DNA from: Phialocephala subalpina
Taxonomy: Eukaryota; Ascomycota; Leotiomycetes; Helotiales; Mollisiaceae
DNA length: 64,000 bases
NCBI GenBank assembly: GCA_900073065.1
Contig: FJOG01000006.1
Location: 1,679,979-1,743,978, forward strand
Direction: 5' to 3'
The notes below the pieces were generated by a model. That model ran no database searches and was not told the origin of the DNA. It saw nothing but the letters and a program-made list of their open reading frames with translations. This document shows, in pieces, positions 35,721-47,919 of the stretch. Positions within the stretch are counted from its first letter, which is position 1. The number at the start of each line of letters is the position of its first letter. The position numbers were made by a program, and so were the translations under genes.

Positions 35721-36115
35721 TCTCTTTATAACTCTATAGCTGCGCAGCTCTTAAGGGGGGTCCGAGGGGGTCTCCCCCTGGTATTTGAATCAATTACTAC
35801 GTAGATATAAGCCGGGGGTCCCAAGGGGTGTCCCCTTGGAGTATTTTGAAGCTTTGGAGCAACTGTCGCGAGCTGATCTACTCTCCTTAAAACCTACCAC
35901 TTCTATACTCTCTAGCAATCTCAAATTGAGAGGTTTTGACTTGAAATTAGGAAGAGAGAGCCTATAGCCCCCCGCAGGGGCGCCCCTGCGAGGCCTGCGG
36001 AGCAATATGCGCGTCGAAGTGAAGGAAGAAAGGGGGCTATTCGCTGGCTCGCTTGTCGAGCCAATCAGCGGACGACCCCTTTCTTTCGGAACGAGAGAAG
36101 CATATTATAAAAAAA

Positions 36116-37960
36116 ATAATAATAAATGAGCGCCTAATTATAAATTACTTTATTATAATTAATACGTTGAATTAATTCGATAATTATTGCGTAAAGTAAT
36201 TAATTATACGTAAAATAAGTTTATAAATATAATAAATAAAAATATATAATTATTTTTAGAAAATAAAAACCTTTTTATATATTAAGGAGTATATAATTAA
36301 TATAAACCCTCGAAACTATTTAATATAAATAAGGATTTTAAAGAAATTTATATAATTTTATTATAATATATATATTATTTTATAAGTCTTATAAAAAATA
36401 CTTTTATAAAAAATTATAAAAATTTCGATTTTATTAAAAAAAGATTTTTTAAAGACTTTTTTGAAAACTATATAATTATATAATTAAAAAATAATATTTT
36501 AATATTTTAATTTCTAATAATTAATAATTTTTGATTTATATTTATATAATAATCAATTTATATATTAAAAAAAAAATTTAAAATTTCTTTTAAAAACTAT
36601 ATAATTAAAGAATTATAAAGAGAATAATATTTTAATATTTTAAATAAAAATATATTTAAAAAAATTTATAATTATAATTTTATAATATATAATTACTTAT
36701 TAATTAATAATATAATAATAATTTAATAATTTAATTTAAAATTTAAAAAAAATAAAAACTTTTAATTAATTTTTAAAATATAATTTAATTATAAAAATTA
36801 AAGTTTTAATATTTCTCGGCGATTATTTTTTCCGATATTATATATCGAGATTTTTTTTTTATTAATTAAAAAATCATATTTAATACTTTTATCAAAGTTT
36901 AAAAAAATTAAATATTTCTTTTTTAAATTTTTTTTTCACGTAATTTCCAATTTTTTCCAAAAGTTTATATTAGTTTTTATAATAAATAATTAATAATTTT
37001 TTATTAATCGTATAAATATAAAAAATTATAAGAAATTCAATAAATTAATAATTAAAATAATTCGATTAATATTATAATAAAATTTATTTCTAATAAAAGT
37101 TTTAAAAAGTTTTTAAATATTAATTATTTTAAAATATAAATAAAAGAAAAAAAAGTGAATAATATAATAAGAAATAATAAAAATTAAAAATTAAAAATTA
37201 ATTTTTATATTATATTTTAAAGTTATAATTATTTGATATATAAAATCGAAAATAAAAGAATTCTTTTTTTCTTAATAATTATAATTTTTAATAAATTAAA
37301 TAATTTAATTATATATTTTTATTTATTTATAAAATATAAACGAATTTTATATATTAATAATTTATAATAAAATAATTATATATAATATTAAATTATATTA
37401 ATATTAATATAAAATAAATGTTTTCAATAATATTAATAATAATATTTCTTTATATATTTTAAATTTATTTTATATAAATTATAACGATTTTATAAACTTA
37501 TAAATTTTTAAGATTTTTACTCTTAAAATCCCTTATAATCTTGAAAAAAAAACTTTAAAACTTTTATTATTTTTAGAAGAATATAAATTCTTAAGATTTA
37601 TATCAAATTATAATAAATTATTATATAAAATTAATATTTGGAAATAATAAATATATTTTTGAATAAATTAAATATTTGCTTTTTTATTATAAAGATAATA
37701 AAACTATTATAATAAAATTATATAAGTTTCTCAAAAATCCCTATTTATATTAAATAGTTTCGAGGGTTTATATTAGTTATATATTTTTTAATATATAAAG
37801 AATTTTTCATTCTTTGAAAAATAATCAAATATTTTTATTCTTTTTATTTATAGGCTTATTCTATATATAGTTGATTACTTTGCGCGATAATTATCGAATT
37901 AATCTAACTTATTAATTGAGACGAAGTAACCTATAATTGGGCGCTCGTTTATTACTCTTT
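36116..37960. mobile_element. RIP-degraded DNA element with about 260-bp terminal inverted repeats
   Basis: The left arm (about 36116-36375) is matched by the reverse complement of the right arm (about 37695-37960). Shared landmarks in order are GAGCGCCYAATTATA, AATTAATTCGATAATTAT, TATATATTAA and AATATAAACCCTCGAAAC followed by TATTTAATATAAATA. Arm differences are mostly C/T or G/A, as expected from RIP. The interior is nearly all A/T with no surviving ORF. It contains the mutated partner (36810-37010) of the 35205-35440 repeat. The superfamily is not determined; the exact ends are uncertain by 10-15 bp. Confidence 0.7.
36810..37010 (-). repeat. Repeat copy B (heavily AT-mutated), inverted partner of 35205-35440
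   Basis: See copy A. Where copy A (in the same orientation) has C or G, this copy usually has T or A (for example CACGTGATTTCC versus CACGTAATTTCC, and a CTCCTCCC-type run versus all T). Confidence 0.6.
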
Positions 37961-38769
37961 TATATTATTTAAAAATACTTTGAAAATTCTTTTAATTTAT
38001 TCTTATTAATTTATTAAAATTATTCAAGTTTTAATCTTTGCTTAAAACTTTATAAAAAGGTTATAATAAAAATTACAAAGGAGATTTTTGAACTTATAAG
38101 TTTTAATATTATATAATTTATTTTAGCGAGAGCGCTATACTTTATACGGCTAATAAAAAGGATTAAATAATTAATTAAAATAAAAGCGAAATATTCTAAT
38201 AAATATAATCGAATAATAAAATTCTTTGAATATTATTAGCCGTTTGTTTTAATATATCAAAGCGCGTTATTTAAGCGAGGATAGCCTTTGAGTTTCGGGC
38301 TAGGAGGGGCGCCGCGCCCTCTTATAATGAATAAGTCCTCGTAACCGCTTTAGGAAAGTGTAAATCACGTGGGTATTAACTCTAATACGACTCTGCCGAA
38401 AAGTACTTGTATTAATTGACACTAGTTATTAATTAATCTTTATCGGGCATCAATGGAGACTCAGATTTGGGCCTCGTAAGTGTGAATCGGTAAATCGTAG
38501 GCTACGTCGAGAAACGGATATTTAGCGAAATCCTTGGGGTTGAATCAACCATAGGGGTACGCGCCTAGTAATACCGATGTACATACGACTATGCTACTCG
38601 TTAGCTATCTGCGCTCATGTTCTCTAGGCGCCATGAATTCTTCATTGAGATAGCAATCCCTCTTTCATTTATTGTAGTCTGCGTAATACTTGCTTAAAAT
38701 AGGACAGCAATATATCTGTAGTATTTTCTTCCAATAAAAAAATGAGTTAGCGTTTATCTCTTACCAACA
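37961..38769. other. End of AT island and 3' flank of the coiled-coil gene
   Basis: AT-rich to about 38280, then normal composition. No gene or RNA was recognised. A short GC-rich hairpin-like word (GGGGCGCCGCGCCC) lies near 38308-38322. Confidence 0.45.
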
Positions 38770-41045
38770 CTATTCCTCGGGCACCATCCTCGACCCCCCA
38801 ACAGAGCTCCACTTCTCCGTTGGACTACCTGACCCAGAAACCGACCCTACCCTTGGCGATTTCAACCTCTTCCTCTCTTCCCACTCCCTTTCCTTACTCT
38901 CCAACTTTTTCTTAGCATTCTCCAGCTCTCGTCGTGACCTCATATAAGCCTCTTCTTCCTCCCTCTCCTGTAGCTCTTCCTTGCCCTTTATTACCAGTGC
39001 CGAACACTCCGCTAGCCCAATTCCTGGATGGAGGATGGTGTCTTCCTCTTGCTGTGGGCCTGCCGTAGAGTCGAAAGTTCCAGGGAGGGTGATGACTTTG
39101 ATAGTAGCGAAGCGGGGGAAGAGTGTGAAGATCCGGGGATGTGTTGAGGATATGATTTCAATTTCTGTGTTATTGACTTTGCCATCGAATATTGGAGAGC
39201 GCCACTGTTCGCGAAGGTTTGGATCGAGCTCAGAGATTATATTAATATCAAGTGATTCCTCTGATTGGGCCGAGTCCCAGATTGAGATTGCTGAATCCGC
39301 GAGCTGGAGCAGGTCTTTCTTGAGACTCTCGTGGTCGGATTCCTGTACTAGGAGTGACAAGACTGGGATGAGCGACTCGAGGAACCTCTCGGCACGAGTG
39401 GCAAGTGGTATCTGGGGCAGTGACAGTTGAGATGTTGAAGAGGTGGGGGGAAGGGAGAAAGGAGCCTGGCCTTTTAAACTGCGAGTAGTAAGTGCTGACC
39501 AGATCTTTATACTTTGTTTACTCTCTAGTCCATGTTTAAGTTTCCAAAGTAGAAACACTAAGTCCTTGCGCTCGTCTTGGAACGTGTTGTCTGAAGAAAA
39601 TGGTTGCCAAATGAGCTTGCAGAGATAGGATGAAATGAGGCGCTGTGCATATGCGATGCGGAGCATTTTGGACTCTTGACTGTCGGAAATTGGAATCGAG
39701 GCGAATAGGCTGTTGGTTGCTTTGAGTTTCCCGCGAAAGATTTCCCAGTCCTAGTAATTTGTCAGAGGGAGAGGGGAGTTTGTAACGTTGAGTATACCTT
39801 AATCTCTAGTTCTTTGCAATATCGAGATGTTATTGCATTGATTGTGTCCGAGATCTCATTTAATTTCTTCTTACTGCGGGATGTTAGCCTGGCATATTTT
39901 GAGCTGAGGGTCCAGTATGTACTAAAAATCTGGTGTGTTGTTATTCAACCCAAACTCGTTCTTCATCTTGTCCAGCTCGTCCTTGAGCTTTTGCGCTTTA
40001 TCTCTTTCAATTTTCCTTAATTCTTCCATGTCTTTGCGCTTGTCCTTTTCTTCTGCCAATGACTCGTACAGCCCCTTAATCGTCGCTTCCTGTAATGCAA
40101 GCTCCCCGATCAGCTTCTTCTTGTCCGACTCTAGCCCAGAGAGTTTCTTCTTAGCGGCATCTCTGTCTCGTTTGAAATCCTCTTCTAGTTTTGCCTTCTG
40201 CTCTCTAAGATCCTTGTCTTGATTTGCTTTCCGCTCTTTGAGCTCCTTCTCAAGTCTCAGCTTATCCTCCGCGATTTTAGCCTTGGATACCTCCTCCTCG
40301 CGCTCCTTCTTTTTGTCAATTTCTCTCCGCTCCTCCTCCAATCTCTGTTCCTCCTCATCCATGGCAGCTTTCCTTTCATCCAACTGTTTTTTTTGGCGGA
40401 CGCTCTGGAACTCGAAGGTATCGATGGCATTGAGGTACCTCTCAAGTTGTTTATCCTTTGTTTTACACAGCTCCTGTAGTTCAACCACCCTCTGGCTGTT
40501 ACTTGTCGCGTCGTGAATTACTTTCAAGTGCCGTCGGTACAATTCATCGACCGAGTTAAGAGCTGTCTGCGTAGCCGCAGCGCTTTGCCGAGCTACATCA
40601 ACGCCCTGCGTGAATTCATCGATGCTTCGAGCCGGTTGGGGCGTGGTGTTTGCCGTGCCGAGAATGTCTTCGTAATGTCCTCGAGCTCCTCCATCCCTCT
40701 TGCTTTTGCGGTGAGCGGGCGCGGTTATACGGTCGCTGCTTGTACCACCCTCGTTTTCGTTGCCATTGATATCGATTTGTCGATTCTTGGGTTCTGGCAT
40801 CTTGTATGACGATCTCTTCCGCGATATAATAAATTAGTATATAAGCCCAGTAAGCATGAGATGGATGGAGAGTTATGGCTTACTTGTGTTCTTCCCGACT
40901 CGATGCCCTCGCCTCGTTTCGTGCCTTTCGTCGTCAATCTTCTGGCAAGCGATCCGACGCCTGACTCAAATCGTTCAAGTCCGGACCGTAGTATTGACTG
41001 CTCGGGAACTTTCTCTTTCGGAGCCGTGTGATTGGAGAACCCCAT
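38770..41045 (-). CDS. Coiled-coil protein, function unknown
   Basis: Exons 41045-40884, 40800-39923, 39873-39798 and 39750-38770 join in phase to encode 698 residues starting MGFSNHTAPKEK. Introns have GTAAGC, GTACAT and GTATAC donors and good AG acceptors. The middle (about residues 150-340) is an almost continuous charged coiled coil (EEEQRLEEERREIDKKKERE, KLRLEKELKERKANQDKDLR). The C-terminal third is more globular (WEIFRGKLKATNSLFASIP, LISSYLCKLIW) and ends in another charged helix (ENAKKKLESKEREWEERKRL). The 49-nt second intron is itself open in the frame of the downstream exon (STYWTLSSKYARLTSR), so an alternative splice may include it. The family is unnamed to me; no catalytic motif. 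Confidence 0.72.
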
Positions 41046-41817
41046 AGAATATCAGAATCCTGAACGAGATTGAAGACAAAGTTGTTCGGGTAGCAGCCCA
41101 GCTCCTTTTCATCAAATACAGACTATTCTCATCCCAATGTCTTATTCAAGCCTTCTTCTCTGTTCTCGCATCTAGCACATCAAGGCTTGCAGCTTCCTCT
41201 GCCTTGCCACAGCACAACTCCACTATTACTACTAATCGAGCCCACCGCATGGTCGATTGCAGCTGCCTCTCGCCCTGATAAGGCTGCTCATACCGGATTC
41301 GCTAGCTCAATAGCTCGATGACATCAATCAACGAATAATTGATCACTCCTCACCACCAACAAGAATGCACGCTGCATGCAGTGGTTCGCTGGCTGTGGGG
41401 AAGCGTGGTAGAGTGGCCGCACACCAGATGAGGCGGGTAACGGAATAACAATGAGGCGTCGAGTCTCAGTGAGGGGATTTATGCGGGAGACTGGATTGAG
41501 AATTTGGGAGGGGATTGATCAATCCCGTTGCTTTTCTACGGTAACCTTAGCGGACCTAGAAATGCTCGGGAATATCAGGGCATCGGGCTGAGTAGTATAG
41601 ATAATTATCATAAAGGCCTTGGCTCTAATAATACCAAACTGTTAACAATGATAAAGCTAATGAGATCTGAAGACCAAATGATACAAACCCGATGCGCACC
41701 CCCTAAGTATCCTCCTAGACGCCGCGATGAAACTTAGAGAGTGACCACGCAATCAAAGGAAGAGCTCTCTATACCATTTATTGTAAGACTTACAAACCTT
41801 TATTCACGAAGCGCGGT
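41046..41817. other. Intergenic, no gene seen
   Basis: Promoter side of the coiled-coil gene. A 69-codon frame at 41528-41737 is not convincing. Confidence 0.4.
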
Positions 41818-42765
41818 ACCATGCACGGTCTAAATATGGGTTTTGAAATGCTGCAAGTGTTCGAGAGTAAGCCCTTGAGACTTGAACGTTGGGTGACAAT
41901 ACTCGATCTTGGCCTTCGGATCTTTCCCTTTGAGGTGCTTCCGTTTAACGTCATCTATCATCTTGGCAAGACGGCAAAAAGAGCCTATCCGGCCTTAGTA
42001 GCTCTTCGATTAGTCTTCAATGCAGAACAGGCATTAAGTCTTGCTACAAACGAGGGGGAAAACAGGAGCGAGGGGTCCGACCTCAGGGGAGTCTTCCTTG
42101 AAAATAGTTGGTGAAGGAAGGGCAACGCGGAGTCGGTATCGCGAGGCCACCTCACGACAGCTATAGAGAGCTTGCATAAGATTGGTGGTCTTCATCCGGC
42201 GATGGACAGCGTCTTGCGGGGTAATATTTACAACGCGAGTGTAGATGATATCAGCTAGTAGCGTCCTTTGGGGATCTTATGCTGGACTACTGGTTCGACG
42301 TACTCTTCCTCCTCCTGTCCGCTGTTCTGCCTCTCAATGTCTTCCGTCGGGCGGCGGCAAAAGTAGTCTGCCCGGTATTCTTCGGAGATGATGTTTCGAC
42401 GCCTGCTCCTAGCACTACCAATTGCGGAAGTAAGCCGCCGGACTTCTGCCTCGATATCCGTCCCCTGGATTCTATATGCCCCAGCTTTTAACGGCTCTCG
42501 CTCCTGCTCAAGGGCGGCGATGTTTGGATCCTGGGGAAGCGCGGCCAGCACGTCATCGGGCACGTGAACCGGGGCGCGGATCGCGCATAAGGCTCATATG
42601 CGTCAACATACGCAGGACACCGTCTGCAGAGGGACGATCGAGAATAACCGACTGGACATCAAACCGCACTCGCTCATTGATGTAGGATCCGTTATAGACG
42701 GCCGAGTTCGGATTGTGTCGCATAACCTGATCCCGAACGGCGTCGGCAGCAGCAGAGTTCTGCTA
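41818..42765 (-). pseudogene. C-terminal remnant of a DUF3435-type (tyrosine recombinase-like) protein
   Basis: Read on the minus strand from about 42765, blocks in order are AVYNGSYINERVRFDVQSVI, RPSADGVLRMLTHMSL, DDVLAALPQDPNIAALEQER, GTDIEAEVRRL, RADYFCRRPTEDIERQNSG, and finally a Cys/His region (CLFC, FCRLAKMIDDVKRKHLKGKD, LEHLQHFKTH) like a C2H2 finger. I recall this order from fungal DUF3435 (FluG-domain) proteins, the family that includes Starship captain recombinases. Defects: a frameshift near 42555-42590, another near 42260, stops at 42034-42036, 42010-42012 and 41995-41997, and complete loss of the N-terminal part. Several stops fit CAA/CAG to TAA/TAG. No Starship ends were seen. 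Confidence 0.72.
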
Positions 42766-44048
42766 GCGCCATGAAAAATGAAGTAGAAAGATGATGGATG
42801 AATAGGATTTCAGAAGGAAAGATGCGGGGTATATGTACAATGGAGCTGTACGCTAGATCTCTCCCACGTGCTGTCAGCATCAAGGGTACAGAGTGGGACG
42901 TTACGTAGATCAGCGCCAAGACCTTCGGAGATCCGTGCTCAAAGGAAAGAAGTGTATAAAAATGAGGACTCCAATTTCGCACCCCTCTGTACTCAGATTC
43001 AGACTGATTCAGTTTCAAGCATGAATTAAGAGCGTGCGTTAGCCTGTGCTACCGTTAAGCCCAATAGATGCGCCGGCGTCGGGGAGCCAAAACCGGCCCC
43101 CGTCAGCCCCGTCACACCAACGAGATGGATGCGCCAGCGCCGGCGAGCCCCCCACGCCGGCGCATCCATTGCGACGGCGCTTGAAGGACGGCAGCGTTGA
43201 GAATGGAGCAAGATTGGTGACAAATGCTCTGGCAGTATACGAGGGACATGTGAATACGTAGAAGGGATTGATTCTGTATATAAGAGGGGAAACTAAAGCT
43301 ATGAGGCCTCCACTTAAGGGACCAACTTTTTCATCTGACAATTGGGCTCAATAACCTTAGTCACGCGCACAGCGCTTTTGGGAAGGCTCACAAAGTCACG
43401 TGTAGGCTGCAATCATATGAGAGGACATGATCAACAAACTAGATCTCAATAAAAAGTATGCTAAAAAGCACGTGCGAATCTAAAGTGGCTATTCAAGTAA
43501 TCCTTAGCTCTAAACCCTACTACTTTAATTGTCTGTGTTGCCAATGTTAACCGTAGCAAATACACAAGAGTAAGGTTTTCCTGGTTTGCATAGCACACAA
43601 ACAAAGCATACGTGAGTAGCGTTGATACAAAAGTGGCCATTATAGACGCTAGCGAAATCGGCTTCCGCCCTGAACACTCGCAGAACTTAAACACAGCCAC
43701 ACTTGCCCTTGTCAGTTGTCTTAACGCTAGAGCTATTATGGCTAGTTGCTTTTGTCCCCTCGCTTGCTGACTTACAAGTACGAAAGTAAGCACGTGGTAA
43801 GCAAGCTGACCTCGAAACTGAATTTCTGCCTAAGGATTCAGACATCAATAAAGTGCCGCTGACACCATGGATCACGCAGTGTAGTCGATACGTTCATTGG
43901 CTGCATCGAAATGAGGCTGAATTTAGGCAGCCAGACCAGATTCCCAAGTCGAAGTTTTATACGGACAAGGCTGTAGGTGACCCGGCGCTTACACCGCCCT
44001 AAATCTCCGGAAGAATCTCCAAGATCATCATCAGCTCCCCGATCTATC
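42766..44048. other. Intergenic, no gene seen (GC-rich repeat inside)
   Basis: No recognisable gene; frames of 60-110 codons only. It contains the GC-rich repeated hairpin described separately and, toward 44048, the promoter of the SesA-like/ankyrin gene. Confidence 0.4.
43068..43172. repeat. Three-copy GC-rich motif forming a hairpin
   Basis: The word GATGCGCC(GG/AG)CG occurs twice in direct orientation (near 43068 and 43127) and once inverted (near 43155-43168). The second and third can pair as a strong stem around a short loop. The surroundings are ordinary, so this GC pocket is out of character. Confidence 0.6.
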
Positions 44049-46653
44049 ATGGATGGCCTTTCCGGAGCTGCCAGCGTTATCAGTGTCGTATCACTCGCTA
44101 TTCAACTCGCCGGTAGTGTCAAGAAGCTGCTCAACTTCTGGGAGTCTGTCCAGAATGCTCCCGATAATGTCAAGGCTGTGACGAAGGGCCTTAGAGTGCT
44201 GTCGGTGGTCCTGGACAACATAGAAGCCCACCAAAAGTTTCATGGTGAAGATCAAACAACCACAGAACTCCTCGATAGTTGCAGAGACCATGTTACGGCA
44301 CTTACGAATCTCATCCAAGACTTTGAGCCTGGCTTCGCATCACAAAGCCGAAGCACTCGACAATGGATCGCTTTGAAAGCGGTCTTCAAGAAAGAGCAGA
44401 TTCAAAAATTCCAGCATCTAATTCAGGAGACGAAGATTACGTTGATAATGGCGCAACAGAATCTTACTATGTGACTATCTTTTTGCAAAACATGCTGAAT
44501 AAGTACTAACTTTAATAATATAGGGAAATCTTTCGAAAGGGTCACGGCTCTTATGAACAGGAAGTCTCAATAATTAACGAAGGGATAAAGAACTTGCAAC
44601 TATATCGAGATCCGCAGATCAGCACGACAACTACAACAGAGTCAAGTTTCACCGAGCATCTTGCGATCTTGCAATCCAAAATCAACATCGACACTACTCG
44701 TATAGCAGAATCCATCAAAAATCCTATATATCGAGCAGGCTTCGAAATGGGTACGACTGCTGCATTTCGACAGGTACTCGAAGGCGCACGCGAAGTTCGA
44801 GAAATAAGACAAGGCAGCTCTCCAACAAATGTCCACCCAGAAGACAACGATTTCAAAGCAATCCCTCCTATTCGAAGAGTCCGCAATCTCACCAAAAGGT
44901 ACAACACTACCAACGAAAACCTCTTTTGCAGGATTTACTTCGACTTAAATGTCTACCATATTTATACAAGCGAATCCTCAAATGACCTATTCACCATTGA
45001 ATACAACTCATATTATCGCATACGTCCATCTTGGTGGCTCATGAAATTGGGCCTGAAGCACGAACTGGAACTTTCAATCAAGAAAACGGCTTGTGGGTGG
45101 CAACAAAAGATCAGGGTGTTCTATCCTGTTCCAGATGACTCCTTGATTTTTGACTTCATTCGAGCTGGCGATATCCAAGGCGTCCAGTCTCTCCTATATG
45201 ATCGGAAAGCTTCGGTTTGGGATACCAATACGCGGGGTGAAACGCCACTGCATGTAGGTTTAAATGAAAGTCCTTCACAATCGCTATCTACACGAGCTAA
45301 GAATAGTAGATCGCGGCACGAAGCTGCAATGCCGAACTGTGCAAACTCCTTCTTCATACTGGAGCGGATGCAACTGTAATATCCAACCGGGACTTGTTTC
45401 CACGCTATCCCGAGTACGTCTTTCATTACGTATTAACTTTATTTTAGATTAAGAAAGTTCTAGCCTTACATCCCCTTTAGCTCTACAAAGCATACCTTAG
45501 GACTAACATCAAGTTATTATTCAGCACTCCTCTCGCCGCTTGTATCTACAACATGAACAATGCAAAACCGAGAATGGCTTTAGCCACGCTTCACATACTC
45601 CGGGAATCTTGGGACATGACGGAGGAAATCAGCGCGCACTTGCTCGAAAGGCTGGCGGAAACAGTAGGAGTCGTGGTGCCGGCGCAAGGCTACGAAGCGG
45701 TTTTAACGTCCACATTCGACTTCCTACTCCCTGAGATCAAGACATATCTGAAGCCGGCTCAGGTGCATGATATTCTCTGGTTTTCTTCTGACATAGGCCC
45801 AACTGGTCGTGGTAAAGAGACGACACGATATCTTTTCCGTTTGCTGCGAGACTTCATCAATGCCCCAGATGATTATGGATATACGGTACTCCACAAAACA
45901 GTTGCAGCATGTGTCGAATCAACAATAGGGCTGATGGCAAATGGTGCTAACCTCCATGTGTCTGGGGAGAATTATGAATATACCTATAGACTTGAAACTC
46001 CAACTTCACTGGCAATTCGTTCATCTCCAGCGTTCTTTGCATGGAAAAGGGCTTTGAGGGTGGCCGATATAGATCTCACGCACTTTATACAAGAAGAAAT
46101 GAAAACAGGCGTACTGGGGGAACTTGGATGGTCGTCAAGTGCTTTGTTGGAGCTTTTCAATCTCGAGTTTGAACCTTACGAATTGAACTACTCGGAATGG
46201 TGCGTCGAATGTGGAGTTGTCCTTGGTTTGACTTGCATGGTAGAGCTACAATGGCTGGATCGCATAGAGGAGATTAGGCTGCGTCACACTCAGGCCTACG
46301 GAATCTTTTCCAAAACGTCAGCAATGAATTCAGTGGAGGATTTCCTTGACACTGGTCAGCCTGTGGACAACTGCCAAAGCCAGAATGACAAGGATGCAGA
46401 GCTTCCGGATGAGGCTATGGAGGACAATGTGGACGTCTGTTCGAGCCGAGATGGCCATTCAGCAGCATCAAAGACGAAAGACGGCGAAAATAGCCAGTAC
46501 GAGGAAATGTCTGAAGATGATTTAAGTGAACCAGACTTGCTCTGCTGGCACTGTTGGTACAGCATGTCTAGATCAAGCGATAGCTCCCAGGGTGAGGATA
46601 GTTACCAAGATGGGGAGGAGGAGGATGATTCACCATTTTTGTTCTCTATCTAG
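44049..46653 (+). CDS. SesA-like N-domain protein with ankyrin-type repeat
   Basis: Exons 44049-44470, 44524-45253, 45310-45413 and 45525-46653 join in phase to give 794 residues. The start at 44049 (MDGLSGAASVISVVSLAIQL) gives the helical N-terminal domain shared by fungal STAND, HET and ankyrin proteins (SesA/NACHT-NTPase N-domain type). The middle has an ankyrin-type unit that runs across the second intron (GDIQGVQSLLYDRKASV, then GETPLH joined to IAARSCNAELCKLLLHTGAD). A later segment (DYGYTVLHKTVAACVESTIG) is also ankyrin-like. The C-terminus is acidic and Ser-rich. The last intron (45414-45524) avoids stops in all shorter alternatives. There is no NB domain, so this may be an effector- or adaptor-like relative of NLRs. 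No break seen. Confidence 0.75.
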
Positions 46654-46760
46654 GTTAAGTTGACGAGGAGGGTTGTTTGCGAAAAGTCACATTTGAAACC
46701 AATAACATGACTTTTAATGCGACTATCTTCAGTGATCTAAATGGTCAGGATGGAACAGCT

Positions 46761-47279
46761 ATTCGTGTTGTCAGATGGCTGGGATCACGAGATATGGCGC
46801 CATAGGGCACATTTAGGCATAGTTCAGGGGTACCCCCCCTATCGTGTATATATAGCCTGCCAGAACCACCTTTTATCATCAATCCAGTCCTGTTTTCCAT
46901 CTCATACGTGTTGATTTTATATAAAATAAAGAGTGACTGATTTTATTATTGCCATAATAATTAAGTACAAAAGCAGTGAAGTATTAAGTTAAGTGATTTG
47001 TGAAGAGATAAGCTCTTCTTTTATAGACAGTGATTCCTTAGCACATAAGCTAAGTGAGGTCTGCGTAATGAACGAACATGCCACGTAAGTGTACCTATTA
47101 ATAATTATAACCCCAAAGTATAATGTAATTAATGATTCAATGATCTTTTAGTAAGGCCTAGAAGCTTCACTAAGCTAATGATCCTTTAATTAACAAGTGA
47201 TGGTTGCTCAGTGGCACGCACCACAGGCTGTAAGGAACAATGGTAATGATGCCTAGCGTACCACTATCTCAACAATTCG
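46761..47279. mobile_element. Solo LTR with 5-bp target duplication
   Basis: The LTR is 46766-47274 (509 bp). It begins TGTTG and ends CAACA, a perfect 5-bp terminal inverted repeat with the TG...CA ends of retroviral-type LTRs. It is flanked by direct copies of ATTCG at 46761-46765 and 47275-47279. A TATA motif (TATATATAG) lies near 46847 and a possible polyadenylation-type signal AATAAA near 46925. No internal retrotransposon sequence follows, so this is a recombination remnant. It is not RIP-mutated to extreme AT. Confidence 0.8.
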
Positions 47280-47919
47280 GTTTTGTTCAAGTAAGGGGGA
47301 AATGCCATAAACTTCCGAAGCGATCCGATCTTCTCCTGTCAATTAATCAACATTCTAATAGTAATGTAGTCTGATTTAACTCGCTGATTTCACTGATCTT
47401 AGTGTCGTTGCAGCGTGCCTCCAATATACGTCAATATCCATATTTCAAGTCGTTTCCACCTTTCGAGGGAGGAATCAAGTCCTGTTTAATGTTCTGCGCC
47501 AAGGTGTGGATCGGCCCCTAGGAGGAGCAGAAGAATGCATAGCAGAGCGGAGTCTGGTAGGATCCAATGGCATTATCAGAGCTCTAGAAAAAATGACTCG
47601 TAATATTTGCGGATATACGGTACTTTTTGAGCTCGTATTTCTGGATGCCAAAGCGGGTTTGGTTAGTTGAGCTTATTTGATCGGAATTTTGACCCCAACA
47701 GCGTCGTTATTGCGATACTCTACAAGCCTCGCTCCCGATGTTCCTCCTCTATGACTAATACATCTCTAAAAGCAAGACTGCCGATCGAAAAGAAGGATCC
47801 GAAGAGGCAAAACTATTACAGTACGTGGTGTCAGCAAACCGGCAGTTTTGGTGCCCGGCGCCGATGTCCGCCAATGTTAGCTAATGCCCGAGGACCTGCA
47901 GGGGTGTGATTTGCCGTCT
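47280..47919. other. Flank of the HET remnant; no intact gene
   Basis: May contain the decayed N-terminal part of the HET pseudogene that follows, but no convincing HET block is readable before about 47925. Confidence 0.35.
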
